From assembly GCF_024380015.1 (NCBI RefSeq), contig NZ_CP101508.1, forward strand, positions 2,852,902-2,916,901: DNA of 64,000 nucleotides, given 5' to 3'. Position numbers and translations under genes: made by a program. Numbering within the stretch: the stretch's first letter is position 1; each line of letters begins with the position of its first letter. The stretch comes from Photobacterium atrarenae (GTDB taxonomy: Bacteria; Pseudomonadota; Gammaproteobacteria; Enterobacterales; Vibrionaceae). Positions 9,211 through 19,650 of the stretch are shown here, piece by piece. A model generated the notes under the pieces. The model was not told the DNA's origin. It worked only from the letters and a program-made list of their open reading frames with translations, and ran no database searches.

Positions 9211-9374
9211 ATACCAATCACACGAAGTCAGTGCTCAGAAATAGCCCAGAAAAAAATGCTTGAGAACAAGGCCGAATTATTTTGATAAGTAGTTATTCTA
9301 CAGTCAAAAATTCTAACGCCGTTATCAAGCGTGTTAACAAGCTTGGATGGCCCGTGATTGACTATCATTGGTAT
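9211..9374 (-). repeat. Palindrome-ended 164-bp repeat, copy 1
   Basis: The element begins ATACCAAT and ends with the complement ATTGGTAT. Read on the minus strand it aligns along its whole length with the element at 20109-20270. Shared blocks include GTTAGAATTTTTGA, GTAGAATAACTACTTATC and CCTTGTTCTCAA. No protein is encoded. The size, terminal inverted repeats and a possible TA target duplication (TA-CCAAT...ATTGG-TA) suggest a MITE-like non-autonomous element. It starts 3 bases after the stop codon of the hemerythrin gene, in that gene's direction. Confidence 0.85.
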
Positions 9375-9377
9375 TCA

Positions 9378-9917
9378 TCAGCCTCGGGTATTGAGGCGCT
9401 CAGCCAAACCGCGATAGCGTTCCGAGACCTGATCACCAAACAGCGGATCACAGGCACACTCTTCATATTGTGCCGATACCGCCACCCAGTCCTGTGCAGT
9501 AAACTTATTTCGAATTAGTGGAAAGATGTGTTTTTCCTCGAATTCCAGATGGGCAATTTGCCGCTGCACAAAAATGTTGAGCTTATCGGCAAATACATCA
9601 AGCGGGATCACGGCATCCATCAGGATCATATCAACGGTATCCGAAAACTCCTGAGTTAGCCTGGCCAGCTCAGTATGCTCCAGTTCCAGATCTTTCATTT
9701 CGCGGCAGTCGTCATAATGGGACTGATAGTAGCGATACAACAAATCCTCTTTCGGGTGATGGCAACACTCAGCGTGTTTTTGCAGATACTCAACAATATC
9801 TTTGAGCAATTGATAGTTCACATCCTTGCCTTGCTGAATGGCCGCCAGCTTCTGCCTCAGTATGTTCAGCAGACGCATCATATAGCCATGTTCAGTGTGA
9901 ATACTTTCCAGCATCAT
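9378..9917 (-). CDS. Hemerythrin-domain (HHE) protein
   Basis: A 179-residue, mostly helical cytosolic protein. Candidate iron ligands sit in the expected places: H7/H10 (HTEH), H53-H54 and E57 (HHPKED), H81/E83 (EHTE), H123, E127 and H130 (HLEFEEKH). Such single-domain proteins bind a di-iron centre and are linked to O2, NO or Fe-S repair, but no specific role can be given. The start has GGAGGG upstream. The length (179) leaves a C-terminal extension with a Cys pair (ECAC) beyond the four-helix bundle. It is a single gene, with a palindrome-ended repeat right after its stop codon. Confidence 0.85.
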   Translation of the reverse strand: MMLESIHTEHGYMMRLLNILRQKLAAIQQGKDVNYQLLKDIVEYLQKHAECCHHPKEDLLYRYYQSHYDDCREMKDLELEHTELARLTQEFSDTVDMILMDAVIPLDVFADKLNIFVQRQIAHLEFEEKHIFPLIRNKFTAQDWVAVSAQYEECACDPLFGDQVSERYRGLAERLNTRG

Positions 9918-10039
9918 GGTCGTTCCCTCCCCAAAGACTTCTCCTCATCGTATTTTGAGTGTAAGCCCTTGTGGCCGATAATGCCTTGATCCTGATTATT
10001 AAATAATCAACTTACGCGAGGCGATCACATGCCATCCGC

Positions 10040-10708
10040 TCAGTGATCCGCCAGTGCCCACTGGATCTCTGTTTTGTTCATCTGCCGCAACAGGCCGTTG
10101 GTCTTGGAAAAATGCTGGCAGCCGAAGAAACCGCGATAAGCCGACAGCGGGGATGGGTGCGCCGAGGTCAGCACATGATGCTTATCGCGATTAATTTTCT
10201 TGCCTTTTTTCTGGGCATGGCTGCCCCACAGCAGAAAAACCACCCCCTCAAGCTGCTGATCGATCGCTTCAATGATCCGGTCAGTAAAGGTTTCCCACCC
10301 CATCTTGGCATGAGAGTGGGCTTTGCCCTGCTCCACCGTCAGCACAGTGTTCAACAGCAGTACGCCCTGCTCAGCCCAGGGGCTCAGGCAGCCGTGACGC
10401 GGGATTTCAAATCCCGGAATATCAGTCGCCAGCTCCTTATACATGTTGGCCAGCGACGGCGGCGGCTTGATACCGGGCTTGACGGAAAAACTCAGCCCGT
10501 GCGCCTGATCCGGGCCGTGATACGGATCCTGCCCCAGGATCACCACTTTGACCTGGGTGAAAGGTGTTAAGGCAAAGGCGTGATAGACCTCCGGCTCAGG
10601 CGGGTAAATGGCTTTTCCGGCCGCCCTTTCAGCCGCAATAAATTGTGTCAGCTGCTGAAAATAGGGCTGCGCTTGCTCCCGGGTAATAATGTCCTGCCAG
10701 CTCATCAT
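10040..10708 (-). CDS. ung: Uracil-DNA glycosylase Ung
   Basis: Base-excision repair enzyme that removes uracil from DNA. In the 222-residue protein from the ATG at 10708, the catalytic water-activating motif GQDPYHG carries D61, the uracil-binding [12 protein letters not shown] is present, and the minor-groove loop [14 protein letters not shown] carries H184. The frame is open further up to a TTG at 10741, but MSWQDI aligns with the known N-terminus and AGGAG lies 13 nt before the Met pair at 10708/10705. The distance is rather long, so the start is uncertain by a few codons. nfo lies just upstream on the same strand, making a repair pair. Confidence 0.95.
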   Translation of the reverse strand: MMSWQDIITREQAQPYFQQLTQFIAAERAAGKAIYPPEPEVYHAFALTPFTQVKVVILGQDPYHGPDQAHGLSFSVKPGIKPPPSLANMYKELATDIPGFEIPRHGCLSPWAEQGVLLLNTVLTVEQGKAHSHAKMGWETFTDRIIEAIDQQLEGVVFLLWGSHAQKKGKKINRDKHHVLTSAHPSPLSAYRGFFGCQHFSKTNGLLRQMNKTEIQWALADH

Positions 10709-10794
10709 AAGGCTGTGGTAACTCCTGCTCATTTCGCTCAAGCGTCTATTTTAGAGCGCTTTCTGACAAGAAGAAACCGATGCCCGAAGCAGGC

Positions 10795-11655
10795 TCAGCC
10801 GATGCCGGCTTCCTCAGCAGCAAAACGGCGCAGGGTGGCAATTTCCTCCGGCCAGCGCTCAGGCTGAATGGTTTCCAGCACCAGCGGGAGGCCATCAAAG
10901 CGACTGTCCTGCATCAGGTAGCGAAAACACTCCCAACCGATCTCGCCATCGCCAAGACACTGATGGCGATCAATCCGGCTGCCGAGTCCGCCTTTGGAGT
11001 CGTTCAGATGCATCCCCCGCAAATATTGCATCCCCACCACCTGGTCAAATTCAGCGAAGGTTGCTTCTGTCGCCGCAGCTGTGCGTAAATCATAGCCGGC
11101 CGCAAAAGTATGGCAGGTATCAATACAGACCCCGACCCGGGATTGATCCTCGACCTGCTCGATAATGGCGGCCAGATGCTCGAACCGCCAGCCCAGGTTA
11201 CTGCCCTGTCCGGCCGTGTTCTCAATCACTGCCACGACATCCGGCACCGCGGCATGGGCCAGATTGATCGACTCAGCAATCAGAGCCAGGCACGCCTGCT
11301 CAGAGATTTTCTTCAGATGGCTTCCCGGATGGAAGTTCAACAGCGTCAGCCCCAGCTGCTGACAACGCTGCATTTCATCAATAAAGGCCTGGCGCGACTT
11401 CTCCAGTTTCTCCGCCTCAGGTGCGCCGAGGTTAATCAGGTATGAGTCATGCGGCAGAATCATCTCGGGCCGAAAGCCATGTTGACGGCAGTGGGCTTTG
11501 AACGCCTCAATCACATCTGGCGTCAGGGGCTTGGCAACCCATTGACGCTGGTTTTTGGTAAACAGGGCAAACGCATTGGCCCCGATTTGAGCCGCATTCT
11601 GCGGCGCATTGAACACGCCGCCCGCGGCGGAAACATGTGCTCCGATATACTTCAT
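10795..11655 (-). CDS. nfo: Endonuclease IV (AP endonuclease) Nfo
   Basis: Zn-dependent TIM-barrel endonuclease that cuts 5' of abasic sites, working downstream of glycosylases such as Ung. The 286-residue length equals the E. coli enzyme. Signatures: [13 protein letters not shown] at the start, [39 protein letters not shown] and [26 protein letters not shown], together holding the metal-binding His, Glu and Asp residues. The ATG at 11655 is chosen over the longer open frame because AAGGAG stands 4 nt before it and the protein then starts exactly at the family start. ung follows on the same strand after about 85 bases. Confidence 0.96.
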   Translation of the reverse strand: MKYIGAHVSAAGGVFNAPQNAAQIGANAFALFTKNQRQWVAKPLTPDVIEAFKAHCRQHGFRPEMILPHDSYLINLGAPEAEKLEKSRQAFIDEMQRCQQLGLTLLNFHPGSHLKKISEQACLALIAESINLAHAAVPDVVAVIENTAGQGSNLGWRFEHLAAIIEQVEDQSRVGVCIDTCHTFAAGYDLRTAAATEATFAEFDQVVGMQYLRGMHLNDSKGGLGSRIDRHQCLGDGEIGWECFRYLMQDSRFDGLPLVLETIQPERWPEEIATLRRFAAEEAGIG

Positions 11656-11964
11656 GGTGCTCCTTATGTCGGCAATCTCCCCCTGCCGGAGGTCGTCTTG
11701 ATTGAATTCGTACGGCTTCAAAATGTAGTAATTTTACGAAATGTTGTTATTTTTAATTAAACGCTGCATTTATACACAAAACCAATAAGTACATATAAAT
11801 ACATAATTTATTGACCGAACTCAAAATTAACCCACTATAAAAGTATGGGATTATTTTTGTAAATTGATCTAAATCAACGACACCCTGCCGCAAACCGGTT
11901 ATATATTACCCAGCTCGACCCCGAAATCGAAATAATTAAACGACATCCTGCGGAGGCGTAAGTC
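11656..11964. other. Divergent promoter region between nfo and grcA
   Basis: About 309 AT-rich bases with no gene. The right half holds the FNR-type box and -10 of grcA described separately. I see no clear promoter for nfo. Confidence 0.6.
11864..11907 (+). promoter_or_regulatory. FNR-dependent class II promoter of grcA
   Basis: TTGATCTAAATCAA (11864-11877) is a perfect FNR consensus (TTGAT-N4-ATCAA). A TATATT -10 box lies at 11902-11907, giving a start near 11913-11914, so the box is centred at about -42, the activating position for FNR. E. coli yfiD/grcA is a known FNR target, so this is conserved control. Confidence 0.85.
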
Positions 11965-12342
11965 ATGATCACTGGTATTCAAATTACAAAAGCAGCAAAC
12001 GACGATCTACTCAACTCGATCTGGCTACTCGATACAGAAAACAATGAAGCACGTTGTGTTGCTGCGAAAGCAGGTTACGAAGCAGACCAGGTTATCCCTG
12101 CGACTGATTTGGGTGAGTATGAATTTCGTGAAGTTGCGATCGAAGCCCCGGCAAAAGTTGAAGGCGGCCAGCACCTGAATGTGAATGTGCTCAAACGCGA
12201 AACCCTGGAAGATGCAGCCAAGCACCCGGAAAAATATCCGCAACTGACTATCCGCGTTTCCGGCTACGCGGTTCGTTTTAACTCGCTGACCCGCGAGCAG
12301 CAACAGGACGTGATCGCCCGCACCTTCACCAACAGCCTGTGA
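11965..12342 (+). CDS. grcA: Autonomous glycyl radical cofactor GrcA (YfiD)
   Basis: A 125-residue spare part for pyruvate formate-lyase: it can replace the oxygen-damaged C-terminal region of PflB. The glycyl-radical motif RVSGYAVRF is intact with the radical glycine at G100, near the C-terminus as in PFL. The N-terminal 50 residues are the variable adaptor. GGAGGCG precedes the ATG. The FNR box upstream predicts induction without oxygen. The gene is monocistronic, with a terminator right after it. It is near ung, as in E. coli. Confidence 0.96.
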   Translation: MITGIQITKAANDDLLNSIWLLDTENNEARCVAAKAGYEADQVIPATDLGEYEFREVAIEAPAKVEGGQHLNVNVLKRETLEDAAKHPEKYPQLTIRVSGYAVRFNSLTREQQQDVIARTFTNSL

Positions 12343-12365
12343 TCCCCGGCTAGAGATTTTATAGT

Positions 12366-12389
12366 ACGGCACCTGAGGGTGCCGTTTTT
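12366..12389 (+). terminator. Terminator of grcA
   Basis: An 8-bp perfect stem (ACGGCACC and GGTGCCGT, 4-nt loop) followed by TTTT, 24 bases after the stop codon. Confidence 0.88.
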
Positions 12390-12414
12390 GATCCGGGGTG
12401 CAGACCTGACAAAC

Positions 12415-12452
12415 AAAAACACCAGCCGGGACAACCCGACTGGTGTTTTTTT
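12415..12452. terminator. Terminator of the thr operon (downstream of thrC)
   Basis: AAACACCAGCCGGG, 4-nt loop, CCCGACTGGTGTTT with one mismatch, with A-rich and T-rich flanks. It can act on the minus-strand thrC transcript and also back up grcA termination. Confidence 0.85.
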
Positions 12453-12505
12453 AGCTCAGCTTCGGAAATATCCCCAAGCTCAAACCTGATTCAAAGCAGC
12501 TCCGA

Positions 12506-13792
12506 TTAGTCCTGCACGCTGCGCAGGACGGCCTTGAGCTGGTCGAAATCATTGTCACGCTCGAGCGACAGCAGTGCCATGGCGTTGTGCTTAGCCAGCG
12601 GGCCCGGCAGCGCAATATCTTTACCCAGGATCTCATCGACCACTTCCTTAAACTTCGCCGGGTGGGCCGTGCACAGGAACAGACCGGTTTCACCTTCAGC
12701 CAGCTGCTCGGTCAGGACCCGGTACGCAATCGCGCCATGCGGCTCACACAAATAGCCTTCGGCATCCATCTGACGCAGGGTTTCACTCGCCTGAGCATCG
12801 GTGACCGCACCATAACCCAGCTCGTTCAGGCCCCAGCCTTTAACCTGGCATAGTTCTTCAATTCGCGGCCAGTTGTTGGGCTGGCTGACATCCATGGCAT
12901 TGGACAGGGTCGGGACCGTCGGCTTCGGCGCCCACTCACCGTCTTTCAGGTAACGCGGGACGGTGTCATTGACGTTGGTGGCGGCAATAAAGCGCTTGAC
13001 CGGTAAGCCGAGTGCTTTGGCCAGCAGGCCTGCGGTCAGGTTGCCGAAGTTACCACTCGGGACCGACACCACCAGGTTCTCGCGCTCGGCTTTCGGCAAT
13101 TGGGCCACCGCTTCGAAGTAGTAGCAGATCTGGGCCATCAGACGGCTGATGTTGATCGAGTTGGCCGAATTCAGGCCCACTTCCTGACGCAGTGCTTCAT
13201 CATCAAATGCCTGCTTCACCAGCGCCTGACAGTCATCAAAGGTGCCATCAACAGCAACTGTGGTGATATTACCGCCCAGGGTACAGAACAGCTTTTCCTG
13301 CAGCGGGCTGATCTTGCCTTTCGGATACAGGATCACCACTTTGATTTTCTCCATGCCGTAGAACGCATGGGCCACCGCCGCGCCGGTATCGCCGGAGGTC
13401 GCAGTCAGAATGGTGATATGGCCGTCATCGTCAGTGACTGCGGCCAGCGACTGGGCCATAAACCGCCCCCCGAAATCTTTAAACGCCAGGGTCGGGCCGT
13501 GGAACAGCTCCAGCGCATAAACCCCGTCTTTCACCTGGGTAATCGGTGCCGGGAACTGAAACGCATTCGAGACCATCTGCGCCACGGTTTCAGCGGCCAG
13601 CTCCTCGCCGATAAAAGCCGACAGGATTTTGCTGCTGCGGTTGACAAAATCCATCTCAAGCAGACTGTCGATATCGCCCAGCTCCGGCAGCTCGCTCGGG
13701 AAAAATAAACCTTGGTTCCGGCCCAGCCCCTGACGGACGGCCTGACCAAACGAAACCTGCTCTTGGTGCTCTTTTAAGTTATACAACTTCAT
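12506..13792 (-). CDS. thrC: Threonine synthase ThrC
   Basis: PLP enzyme converting O-phosphohomoserine to threonine, the last step of the pathway. In the 428-residue protein the PLP lysine is K105 in HGPTLAFKDFGG, and the phosphate-cup regions TATSGDTGAAVAHAFYG and SVPSGNFGNLTAGLLAKALG are present. Length equals the enteric enzyme. It starts 2 bases after the thrB stop codon, so translation is likely coupled. It is the last gene of thrLABC and is followed by a terminator. Confidence 0.97.
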   Translation of the reverse strand: MKLYNLKEHQEQVSFGQAVRQGLGRNQGLFFPSELPELGDIDSLLEMDFVNRSSKILSAFIGEELAAETVAQMVSNAFQFPAPITQVKDGVYALELFHGPTLAFKDFGGRFMAQSLAAVTDDDGHITILTATSGDTGAAVAHAFYGMEKIKVVILYPKGKISPLQEKLFCTLGGNITTVAVDGTFDDCQALVKQAFDDEALRQEVGLNSANSINISRLMAQICYYFEAVAQLPKAERENLVVSVPSGNFGNLTAGLLAKALGLPVKRFIAATNVNDTVPRYLKDGEWAPKPTVPTLSNAMDVSQPNNWPRIEELCQVKGWGLNELGYGAVTDAQASETLRQMDAEGYLCEPHGAIAYRVLTEQLAEGETGLFLCTAHPAKFKEVVDEILGKDIALPGPLAKHNAMALLSLERDNDFDQLKAVLRSVQD

Positions 13793-13794
13793 GG

Positions 13795-14751
13795 TTATAG
13801 CTCACTTCCAGTTACTTGTGATCCCTGTCCGTCCAGCTGGCAGACATGGACAAATCCTTCATCATTCTGAACATAATGGGCTTCGAGCCAGCGTGCAATA
13901 CGCTGAGCCACTTCAATATCGTTACAGACGGTAAACATGGTCGGCCCTGATCCGGAGATCCCGCTGGCCAGCGCCCCGGCTTCCAGCGCATACTGCCGCG
14001 CCTCGGCAAATCCCGGTAGTAATCGCTCGCGATACGGCTCCGCCACCACATCTTTGATCATCGCCGCCGCCAGCTCAGGCTGTTGGCTATGACAGGCATG
14101 AATGAAGCCGCCCAGGTAGCGGCCATGGGCAATGACATCCTGGCGACGGTACTGCGACGGCAAAATCGCCCGCGCTTCCGCGGTTGGCACCTTGATCCCC
14201 GGATAGGCCATCACCCAGTACCACTGTTCAAAGCACGGCACCGGCTGGCTGATGATCCCGAGCGCTTCGACCATGAACTGCAACCCGCCGAGATAGCACG
14301 GCGCCACATTGTCATAATGCAGGCTGCCGGAGATCTCCGCTTCCATCTCGCCCATCAGCGCCAGCAGCTCGGTTTCATCGAGCGGCAGATCGTGAAAACG
14401 GTTGAGTGCATCCAGCGCGGCCACGATTGAGCAGGCACTGGAGCCGAGCCCCGAGCCGATCGGCATATTCTTTTCCAGGGTCATCGCCACCGGCTTGAGC
14501 GGCAACGCGTGCTTTTCCAGCTCCCGGCCAAACACCTGCCAGCACCGGTAAACAATGTTTTCCTCGGCCACCTGTGGCAGCTTATCAACAAAGTTACCGA
14601 CACAACGCAGGGAGAAAGGCTGCTCACCGGCAGCAACCTGCACCCGATCCCCCAGCAGGGTGCCATCCACCGGGGACACCGCGGCCCCCAGGACATCAAA
14701 TCCGACACTCACATTGCCAATCGAGGCAGGCGCATAAACAACAACACTCAT
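13795..14751 (-). CDS. thrB: Homoserine kinase ThrB
   Basis: GHMP-family kinase that phosphorylates homoserine. The 318-residue product starts [20 protein letters not shown], carries the ATP-binding GHMP motif [21 protein letters not shown] (about 96-116), and the C-terminal glycine-rich [15 protein letters not shown]. It begins one base after the thrA stop codon and ends two bases before thrC, the tight spacing expected of the thr operon. Confidence 0.97.
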   Translation of the reverse strand: MSVVVYAPASIGNVSVGFDVLGAAVSPVDGTLLGDRVQVAAGEQPFSLRCVGNFVDKLPQVAEENIVYRCWQVFGRELEKHALPLKPVAMTLEKNMPIGSGLGSSACSIVAALDALNRFHDLPLDETELLALMGEMEAEISGSLHYDNVAPCYLGGLQFMVEALGIISQPVPCFEQWYWVMAYPGIKVPTAEARAILPSQYRRQDVIAHGRYLGGFIHACHSQQPELAAAMIKDVVAEPYRERLLPGFAEARQYALEAGALASGISGSGPTMFTVCNDIEVAQRIARWLEAHYVQNDEGFVHVCQLDGQGSQVTGSEL

Positions 14752-14752
14752 G

Positions 14753-17212
14753 TTAAACTCCTAGCTTCCAGCCTAAGGTCCGCATCAGATCGGCAAATAC
14801 GCCGGCGGCTGTCACCTCGGTTCCTGCGCCGTAGCCGCGCAGCACCAGAGGGATCGGTTGATAGTAACGGCTGTAGAAGGCCAGGGCATTCTCACCGTCC
14901 TTGATTTTAAACATCGGATCATCCGGGTTCACAGCCGCGATTTTCACCGCGCAGCGACCGTGATCAATTTCCCCGACGTAGCGCAGAACCTTGCCTTCCG
15001 CCGCGGCTTCGGCCGACAGCTGGCTAAAGTAGGCATCGGCCTGCGGCAGGCGGGCCATAAATTCATCCACGCTACCTTCAGCGTCAAAGCCCGGCGGCAG
15101 CGCCTGCTCGACCTCGACATCGTCCAGCTCCAGCGCCATTCCGGCTTCACGGGCCAGGATCAACAGCTTGCGGGCCACATCCATGCCGGAAAGATCGTCT
15201 CGCGGATCCGGCTCGGTAAAGCCGTTATTGCGCGCGACGGTTGTCGCCTCGCTAAAACTCATGCCCTCATCCAATTTGCCGAAGATATACGACAGTGAGC
15301 CCGACAGGATCCCGGAGAAGCGCTCCAGCTCATCACCGGCCGCCATCAGGTTCTGCAGGTTCTCAATCACCGGCAGACCGGCACCGACTGTGGTTTCATA
15401 CATAAATTTACGACGGGTGCCGCGGGCAGCCTGGCGCAGCTGATGGTAGTAGGCCATGCTGGCGGTATTGGCTTTCTTGTTCGGGGTGATCACGTGGAAA
15501 CCGGCAGCCAGGAAGTCGGCATACTGCTCGGCGATGCCTTGATCTGAGGTACAGTCAATCACCACCGGATTGATAATATGGTGCCGCTGCACCAATTGGA
15601 TCATCCGCGCCAGCGTCAACGGCTCATGGGCCTGGCCCATCAGATCGCGCCAGTTCTCCAGCGGCAGGCCGTTACTGTCGAGCAGCAAGCCTTTACTGTT
15701 GGCCAGGCCGCATACCCGAATGACGATTCCGCTGGACGCCAGCTTCTCCTGCTGACGGCGGATCTGCTCAACCAGCTCGCCGCCGACCCCGCCGACCCCA
15801 ATCACAAACACATCAAGGAAGTGCTTACTGTTGAACAGGTTCTCGTGACACGCTTTGACCGCTTCGGAAACTTTCTCCGCCGGGATCACTGCCGAAATCG
15901 CCCGCTCAGACGAGCCCTGAGCAATCGCAATCACATTGACATCCACTTCGGCCAGCGAGGTGAAGAAACGTGATGCCACACCGCGGGAGGTGCGCATGCC
16001 GTCACCGACCAGGGTGACAATGGCAGAGTGATCGAGAAATTCGACCGGCTCGAGCAGGCCTTCTTTGAGCTCAAGCTCAAACACATTGTGCAGGGCGTCG
16101 CGAGCCGCGGCTTTGTCGCCACTCTCGATACAGAAACTGATGCTGTACTCCGAGGAGGACTGGGTGATCAGCACAATGGACACCCCGGCCGCCGACATAG
16201 CACCAAACACCCGGGTCGCCATCCCGACCATGCCTTTCATCCCCGGGCCGGAGACGTTGACCATGGTCAGATCTTTGAGCGTGGTGATCCCTTTAATCGC
16301 CAGCTTGTCTTCCCCGGTATCCTGGCCAATCAGGGTGCCGGCCCCTTGCGGGTTGAAACTGTTTTTAATCAGGCAGGGAATGTGGAACTGGGCAATCGGC
16401 GCTATTGTTTTGGGATGCAGCACCGAGGCGCCGAAGTAGGACAGCTCCATGGCTTCCTGGTAGCTGAGTGACTTCAGCAGCCGGGCATCCGGCACCAGGC
16501 GCGGATCGCAGTTATAGACGCCGTCGACATCGGTCCAGATCTCGCAACACTCAGCGCGCAGACAGGCAGCCAGTACCGCCGCGGAATAATCCGATCCATT
16601 GCGGCCCAGCGTTACCAGCTCACCTTGCGCATTACCCGCGGTAAAACCCGGCATAATATTGACGTGGCCCTGCGGCAGCGGTGACTGGACAAAATTCTTG
16701 GTCGAGGCTTCAATATCGACATGGGCCTCGAGATAATCGCCGTGCGCCAGCAAGCGCTCGACCGGATCAATCAGGCTGGCCGGCTGACCTTTGGCCTCCA
16801 GCAGCGCCTTCATCGCTACAATCGACAGCCGCTCGCCCTTGCTGATCACTTTGGCATAGACATTGTCCGGACACAGACCCAGCAACTTCATCCCATGGAC
16901 ATACTGGCGCAGCTGGCCTAACGAGCTGGCCAGCTTGGCATCAACCAGGGCTTTGTCAAACGCCGGCTCCCGCGCTTTCAGCCCGCTCAGCAGCTCATGG
17001 AACACCCCTTCCAAATCCGCCAACTGCAATTCTGACTCGCCAGTTTTCACCGTGCTGTCGATCACCGACACCAGTTTATTGGTGACTTTACCCGGCGCAG
17101 ACAGAACGACTGCCACTTCCTCTTGCTGGGCATTATTAGCAATGATTTCTGCCGCCCGTAAAAATCGATCCGCATCAGCTAACGATGAGCCGCCAAACTT
17201 TAGTACTCGCAT
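14753..17212 (-). CDS. thrA: Bifunctional aspartokinase I / homoserine dehydrogenase I ThrA
   Basis: An 819-residue fusion carrying the first and third steps from aspartate to homoserine. The N-terminal aspartokinase begins [15 protein letters not shown] (residues 4-18) and includes [24 protein letters not shown] central pair of ACT domains follows (about 310-450: [20 protein letters not shown] and the second IVTLVGDGM copy). The C-terminal homoserine dehydrogenase has the NAD(P) fold [17 protein letters not shown] and the substrate region [16 protein letters not shown] domains give threonine feedback inhibition in this family. Expression is further set by the upstream thrL attenuator. The length matches E. 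coli ThrA (820). Confidence 0.97.
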   Translation of the reverse strand: MRVLKFGGSSLADADRFLRAAEIIANNAQQEEVAVVLSAPGKVTNKLVSVIDSTVKTGESELQLADLEGVFHELLSGLKAREPAFDKALVDAKLASSLGQLRQYVHGMKLLGLCPDNVYAKVISKGERLSIVAMKALLEAKGQPASLIDPVERLLAHGDYLEAHVDIEASTKNFVQSPLPQGHVNIMPGFTAGNAQGELVTLGRNGSDYSAAVLAACLRAECCEIWTDVDGVYNCDPRLVPDARLLKSLSYQEAMELSYFGASVLHPKTIAPIAQFHIPCLIKNSFNPQGAGTLIGQDTGEDKLAIKGITTLKDLTMVNVSGPGMKGMVGMATRVFGAMSAAGVSIVLITQSSSEYSISFCIESGDKAAARDALHNVFELELKEGLLEPVEFLDHSAIVTLVGDGMRTSRGVASRFFTSLAEVDVNVIAIAQGSSERAISAVIPAEKVSEAVKACHENLFNSKHFLDVFVIGVGGVGGELVEQIRRQQEKLASSGIVIRVCGLANSKGLLLDSNGLPLENWRDLMGQAHEPLTLARMIQLVQRHHIINPVVIDCTSDQGIAEQYADFLAAGFHVITPNKKANTASMAYYHQLRQAARGTRRKFMYETTVGAGLPVIENLQNLMAAGDELERFSGILSGSLSYIFGKLDEGMSFSEATTVARNNGFTEPDPRDDLSGMDVARKLLILAREAGMALELDDVEVEQALPPGFDAEGSVDEFMARLPQADAYFSQLSAEAAAEGKVLRYVGEIDHGRCAVKIAAVNPDDPMFKIKDGENALAFYSRYYQPIPLVLRGYGAGTEVTAAGVFADLMRTLGWKLGV

Positions 17213-17300
17213 TCCCTACTCCCGACTTCCGTATTCACTGACGACCTGACTGCATATTCAGTACGGTAGAAAGCAAATTTATTCAAAATAAAAAAGGCAA

Positions 17301-17330
17301 AAAAAAAACCCGCACATGGAAATGTGCGGG
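17301..17330 (-). terminator. thr operon attenuator terminator
   Basis: On the minus strand, a 9-bp perfect stem (CCCGCACAT and ATGTGCGGG, 4-nt loop) followed by eight T residues, between thrL and thrA. This is the attenuation terminator: when charged tRNA-Thr and tRNA-Ile are plentiful the leader is read through and transcription stops here. Confidence 0.92.
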
Positions 17331-17354
17331 CTCTTTTTCGAATTCGTGTGCGTG

Positions 17355-17417
17355 TCAGCCCGCCCCAACACACACGGTGCCGGTAATAATGGTTGTGATG
17401 GTGGTGGTGCTGGACAT
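17355..17417 (-). CDS. thrL: thr operon leader peptide ThrL
   Basis: A 20-residue peptide, too short for ordinary gene calling, found by reading the minus strand upstream of the attenuator. It begins MSSTTTITTIITGT and ends VCVGAG before TGA. Seven of 20 residues are Thr and three are Ile, concentrated in residues 4-14, the composition of thr leader peptides. It stops 25 bases before the terminator hairpin. Ribosome stalling at Thr/Ile codons would favour an antiterminator; the partner segment lies in the GC-rich stretch around 17340-17375, but I did not work out the alternative fold. Confidence 0.9.
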   Translation of the reverse strand: MSSTTTITTIITGTVCVGAG

Positions 17418-17776
17418 AACAAACATAACTGTATTCTATAATCGCCAATTGCCTGTATTGGTTAACGTTTACCTGAATCCACAGACCGAGTCAACCCTGT
17501 TTGTTGTTCAAATTGTTTATTCGGCCTCCATTCCAGCCCGACTTTACCCGCACGAATACCTCACTACATGCGAACAGCGCATAAAAAACAGCACAGATAG
17601 ATTGCAGTTAATGACGCCGCGTTGCATAGTAAGATTGATGATCAGCAACATCGGACCAGCTTGCCGTTTTCTAACTTCAACCACGAGAACGGTACACAAA
17701 GACGGGGCTTGGATGGCCCAGGATTGAGACAGTCAGTCCGTGCAAACTGTCTACTCTTTATTCGGAGGGATCCCGA
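17418..17776. other. Divergent region between thrL and aceK
   Basis: About 359 bases with no supported gene. It must hold the thr promoter (minus strand; a TAGAAT-like -10 occurs around 17430) and the aceK promoter. I could not assign either with confidence. The aceK ribosome site GGAGGG is at its right end. Confidence 0.5.
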
Positions 17777-19492
17777 ATGGCAACAGGAATGGAACAACTC
17801 GTCGCCCATACAATCTTGCAAGGCTTTGATGCCATGTACGGACGCTTTCTGGACGTCACGGCCGGGGCTCAGGATCGCTTTGAAAGCCAAAACTGGCAGG
17901 CCGGGCATCAGGCGCTGAAAAAACGGATTAGTTTTTACGATCATCACGTCGGCCTGGTGACCAAACAAATCCAGATCATGCTCGGAAAGCGCTATGCCAA
18001 TCGCTCATTTTTGATGGCGGTCAAATCCGCCTATGAAGACTTGCTGCTCGATTATCCTCGTTATGACATTGCCGAAAGTTTCTTTAATTCGGTCTATTGC
18101 CGCATCTTCGAACATCGCAATATCAACCGGGATAAGCTATTTGTGCACAGTTCGCAGGAAGGACGGATCCCGACCTACCCCACCTCACTGACCCGGACCT
18201 ATCACAACGGCAGCGGCCTCTCCAGTGTGCTTGAACGGATGCTCGATGACACACCGTTCACGTTAAAATGGGAAGACAAACAGCGGGATATCGCGTTGAT
18301 CGTCGATAAACTCCACCAGGAACTGGGCTGCGCCCTCGGCAGCCACCCGACGATTGAGATGATCCGAGAGCCATTTTACCGCAACAAGGCCGCTTACCTG
18401 ATTGGCCGGATCTACCTGGCTGATGAGCACACGGTACCACTGGTGCTGCCGGTGCTGACCAACCGAAACCGCGAGCTCTACATTGACGCCTGCCTGTGTC
18501 ACGTTGATCAGGTCAGTATTATCTTCGGCTTTGCCCGCTCATACTTCATGGTTTATGCCCCGGCGCCGGCCGCACTGGTGCGCTTTTTGGCCGAGCTGAT
18601 GCCCAATAAAACCAAGGCTGAACTGTATACCGCAATTGGCTGCCAGAAACATGGCAAGACCGAGCTTTACCGCGAGTTCTTGCATCACCTGGCCCACTCC
18701 GATGACCAGTTCGTCCCTGCACCGGGGATCAAGGGCATGGTGATGTCGGTGTTTACCCTCCCGTCCTACGGGTTTGTGTTCAAAATCATCAAAGATAAAT
18801 TTGCCCCGCAGAAAGCGATCAGCCATGCCGTGGTGCGGGAGAAATACAAGTTGGTCAAGGAGCATGATCGGGTCGGACGGATGGCAGACACCCAGGAGTA
18901 CCGCCATTTCTCATTTGATCGCCACCGCTTCAGTGACGAGCTGCTGGAAGAGCTGCAGGCGGTCGCGCCATCAATCATCAAGGTCACCGACGACACCGTG
19001 ATGATCGATCACCTCTACACCGAGCGGCGGATGATCCCGTTCAACCTCTACATCGAGCAGGCCAATGAGGCCGATTTACGCCATGCCGTAGATGAGTACG
19101 GCAAAGCGATCAAGCAGCTTGCCGCCGCCAATATTTTCCCCGGCGATATGTTGTTCAAAAACTTCGGCGTCACCCGTCACAAGCGCGTAGTGTTCTATGA
19201 CTACGATGAGATCAGCTATATGAGCGAAATGAACTTTCGCAAAATTCCGCCGCCCCGCTATCCGGAGGATGAAATGTCAGCGGAGCCCTGGTACAGCGTG
19301 GGTCCCAACGATGTATTCCCGGAAGAGTTCCGCACGTTTTTGCTGATCAACCCGACTGTTCGCGCCCTGTTTGATGAACTGCACAGTGATCTGTTCGAGG
19401 CCGAGTACTGGCAGCAACTCCAACGCAATATTGCCAATGGCCAGTATGAAGATGTCTATCCCTATAACGAGGAGCACAGACTGCGGAAATAG
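17777..19492 (+). CDS. aceK: Isocitrate dehydrogenase kinase/phosphatase AceK
   Basis: Bifunctional enzyme (571 residues, family about 570-590) that phosphorylates and dephosphorylates isocitrate dehydrogenase, steering carbon between the TCA cycle and the glyoxylate bypass. Family blocks seen: the N-terminal regulatory half ([24 protein letters not shown] start, ARFESQNW), [12 protein letters not shown], the ATP loop region [22 protein letters not shown] (kinase P-loop analogue), and [28 protein letters not shown] holding the catalytic Asp residues. GGAGGG lies before the ATG. In E. coli aceK sits in aceBAK; here it stands alone, away from any aceA/aceB in view, so it has separate control. 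Confidence 0.96.
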   Translation: MATGMEQLVAHTILQGFDAMYGRFLDVTAGAQDRFESQNWQAGHQALKKRISFYDHHVGLVTKQIQIMLGKRYANRSFLMAVKSAYEDLLLDYPRYDIAESFFNSVYCRIFEHRNINRDKLFVHSSQEGRIPTYPTSLTRTYHNGSGLSSVLERMLDDTPFTLKWEDKQRDIALIVDKLHQELGCALGSHPTIEMIREPFYRNKAAYLIGRIYLADEHTVPLVLPVLTNRNRELYIDACLCHVDQVSIIFGFARSYFMVYAPAPAALVRFLAELMPNKTKAELYTAIGCQKHGKTELYREFLHHLAHSDDQFVPAPGIKGMVMSVFTLPSYGFVFKIIKDKFAPQKAISHAVVREKYKLVKEHDRVGRMADTQEYRHFSFDRHRFSDELLEELQAVAPSIIKVTDDTVMIDHLYTERRMIPFNLYIEQANEADLRHAVDEYGKAIKQLAAANIFPGDMLFKNFGVTRHKRVVFYDYDEISYMSEMNFRKIPPPRYPEDEMSAEPWYSVGPNDVFPEEFRTFLLINPTVRALFDELHSDLFEAEYWQQLQRNIANGQYEDVYPYNEEHRLRK

Positions 19493-19650
19493 CAGCGCTT
19501 TGGGATCCGACCAGCGCCTTGCAACCTGCCACATATCACATTCATTTCAATTGACCGTTTCTATTGTGAGAATTATGACCTAAGATTGAGTGTATGCAAA
19601 AAAGTGCAAGCAAATAATCATAACGAAGCAGGCACAGGGAGGGTGAAACC

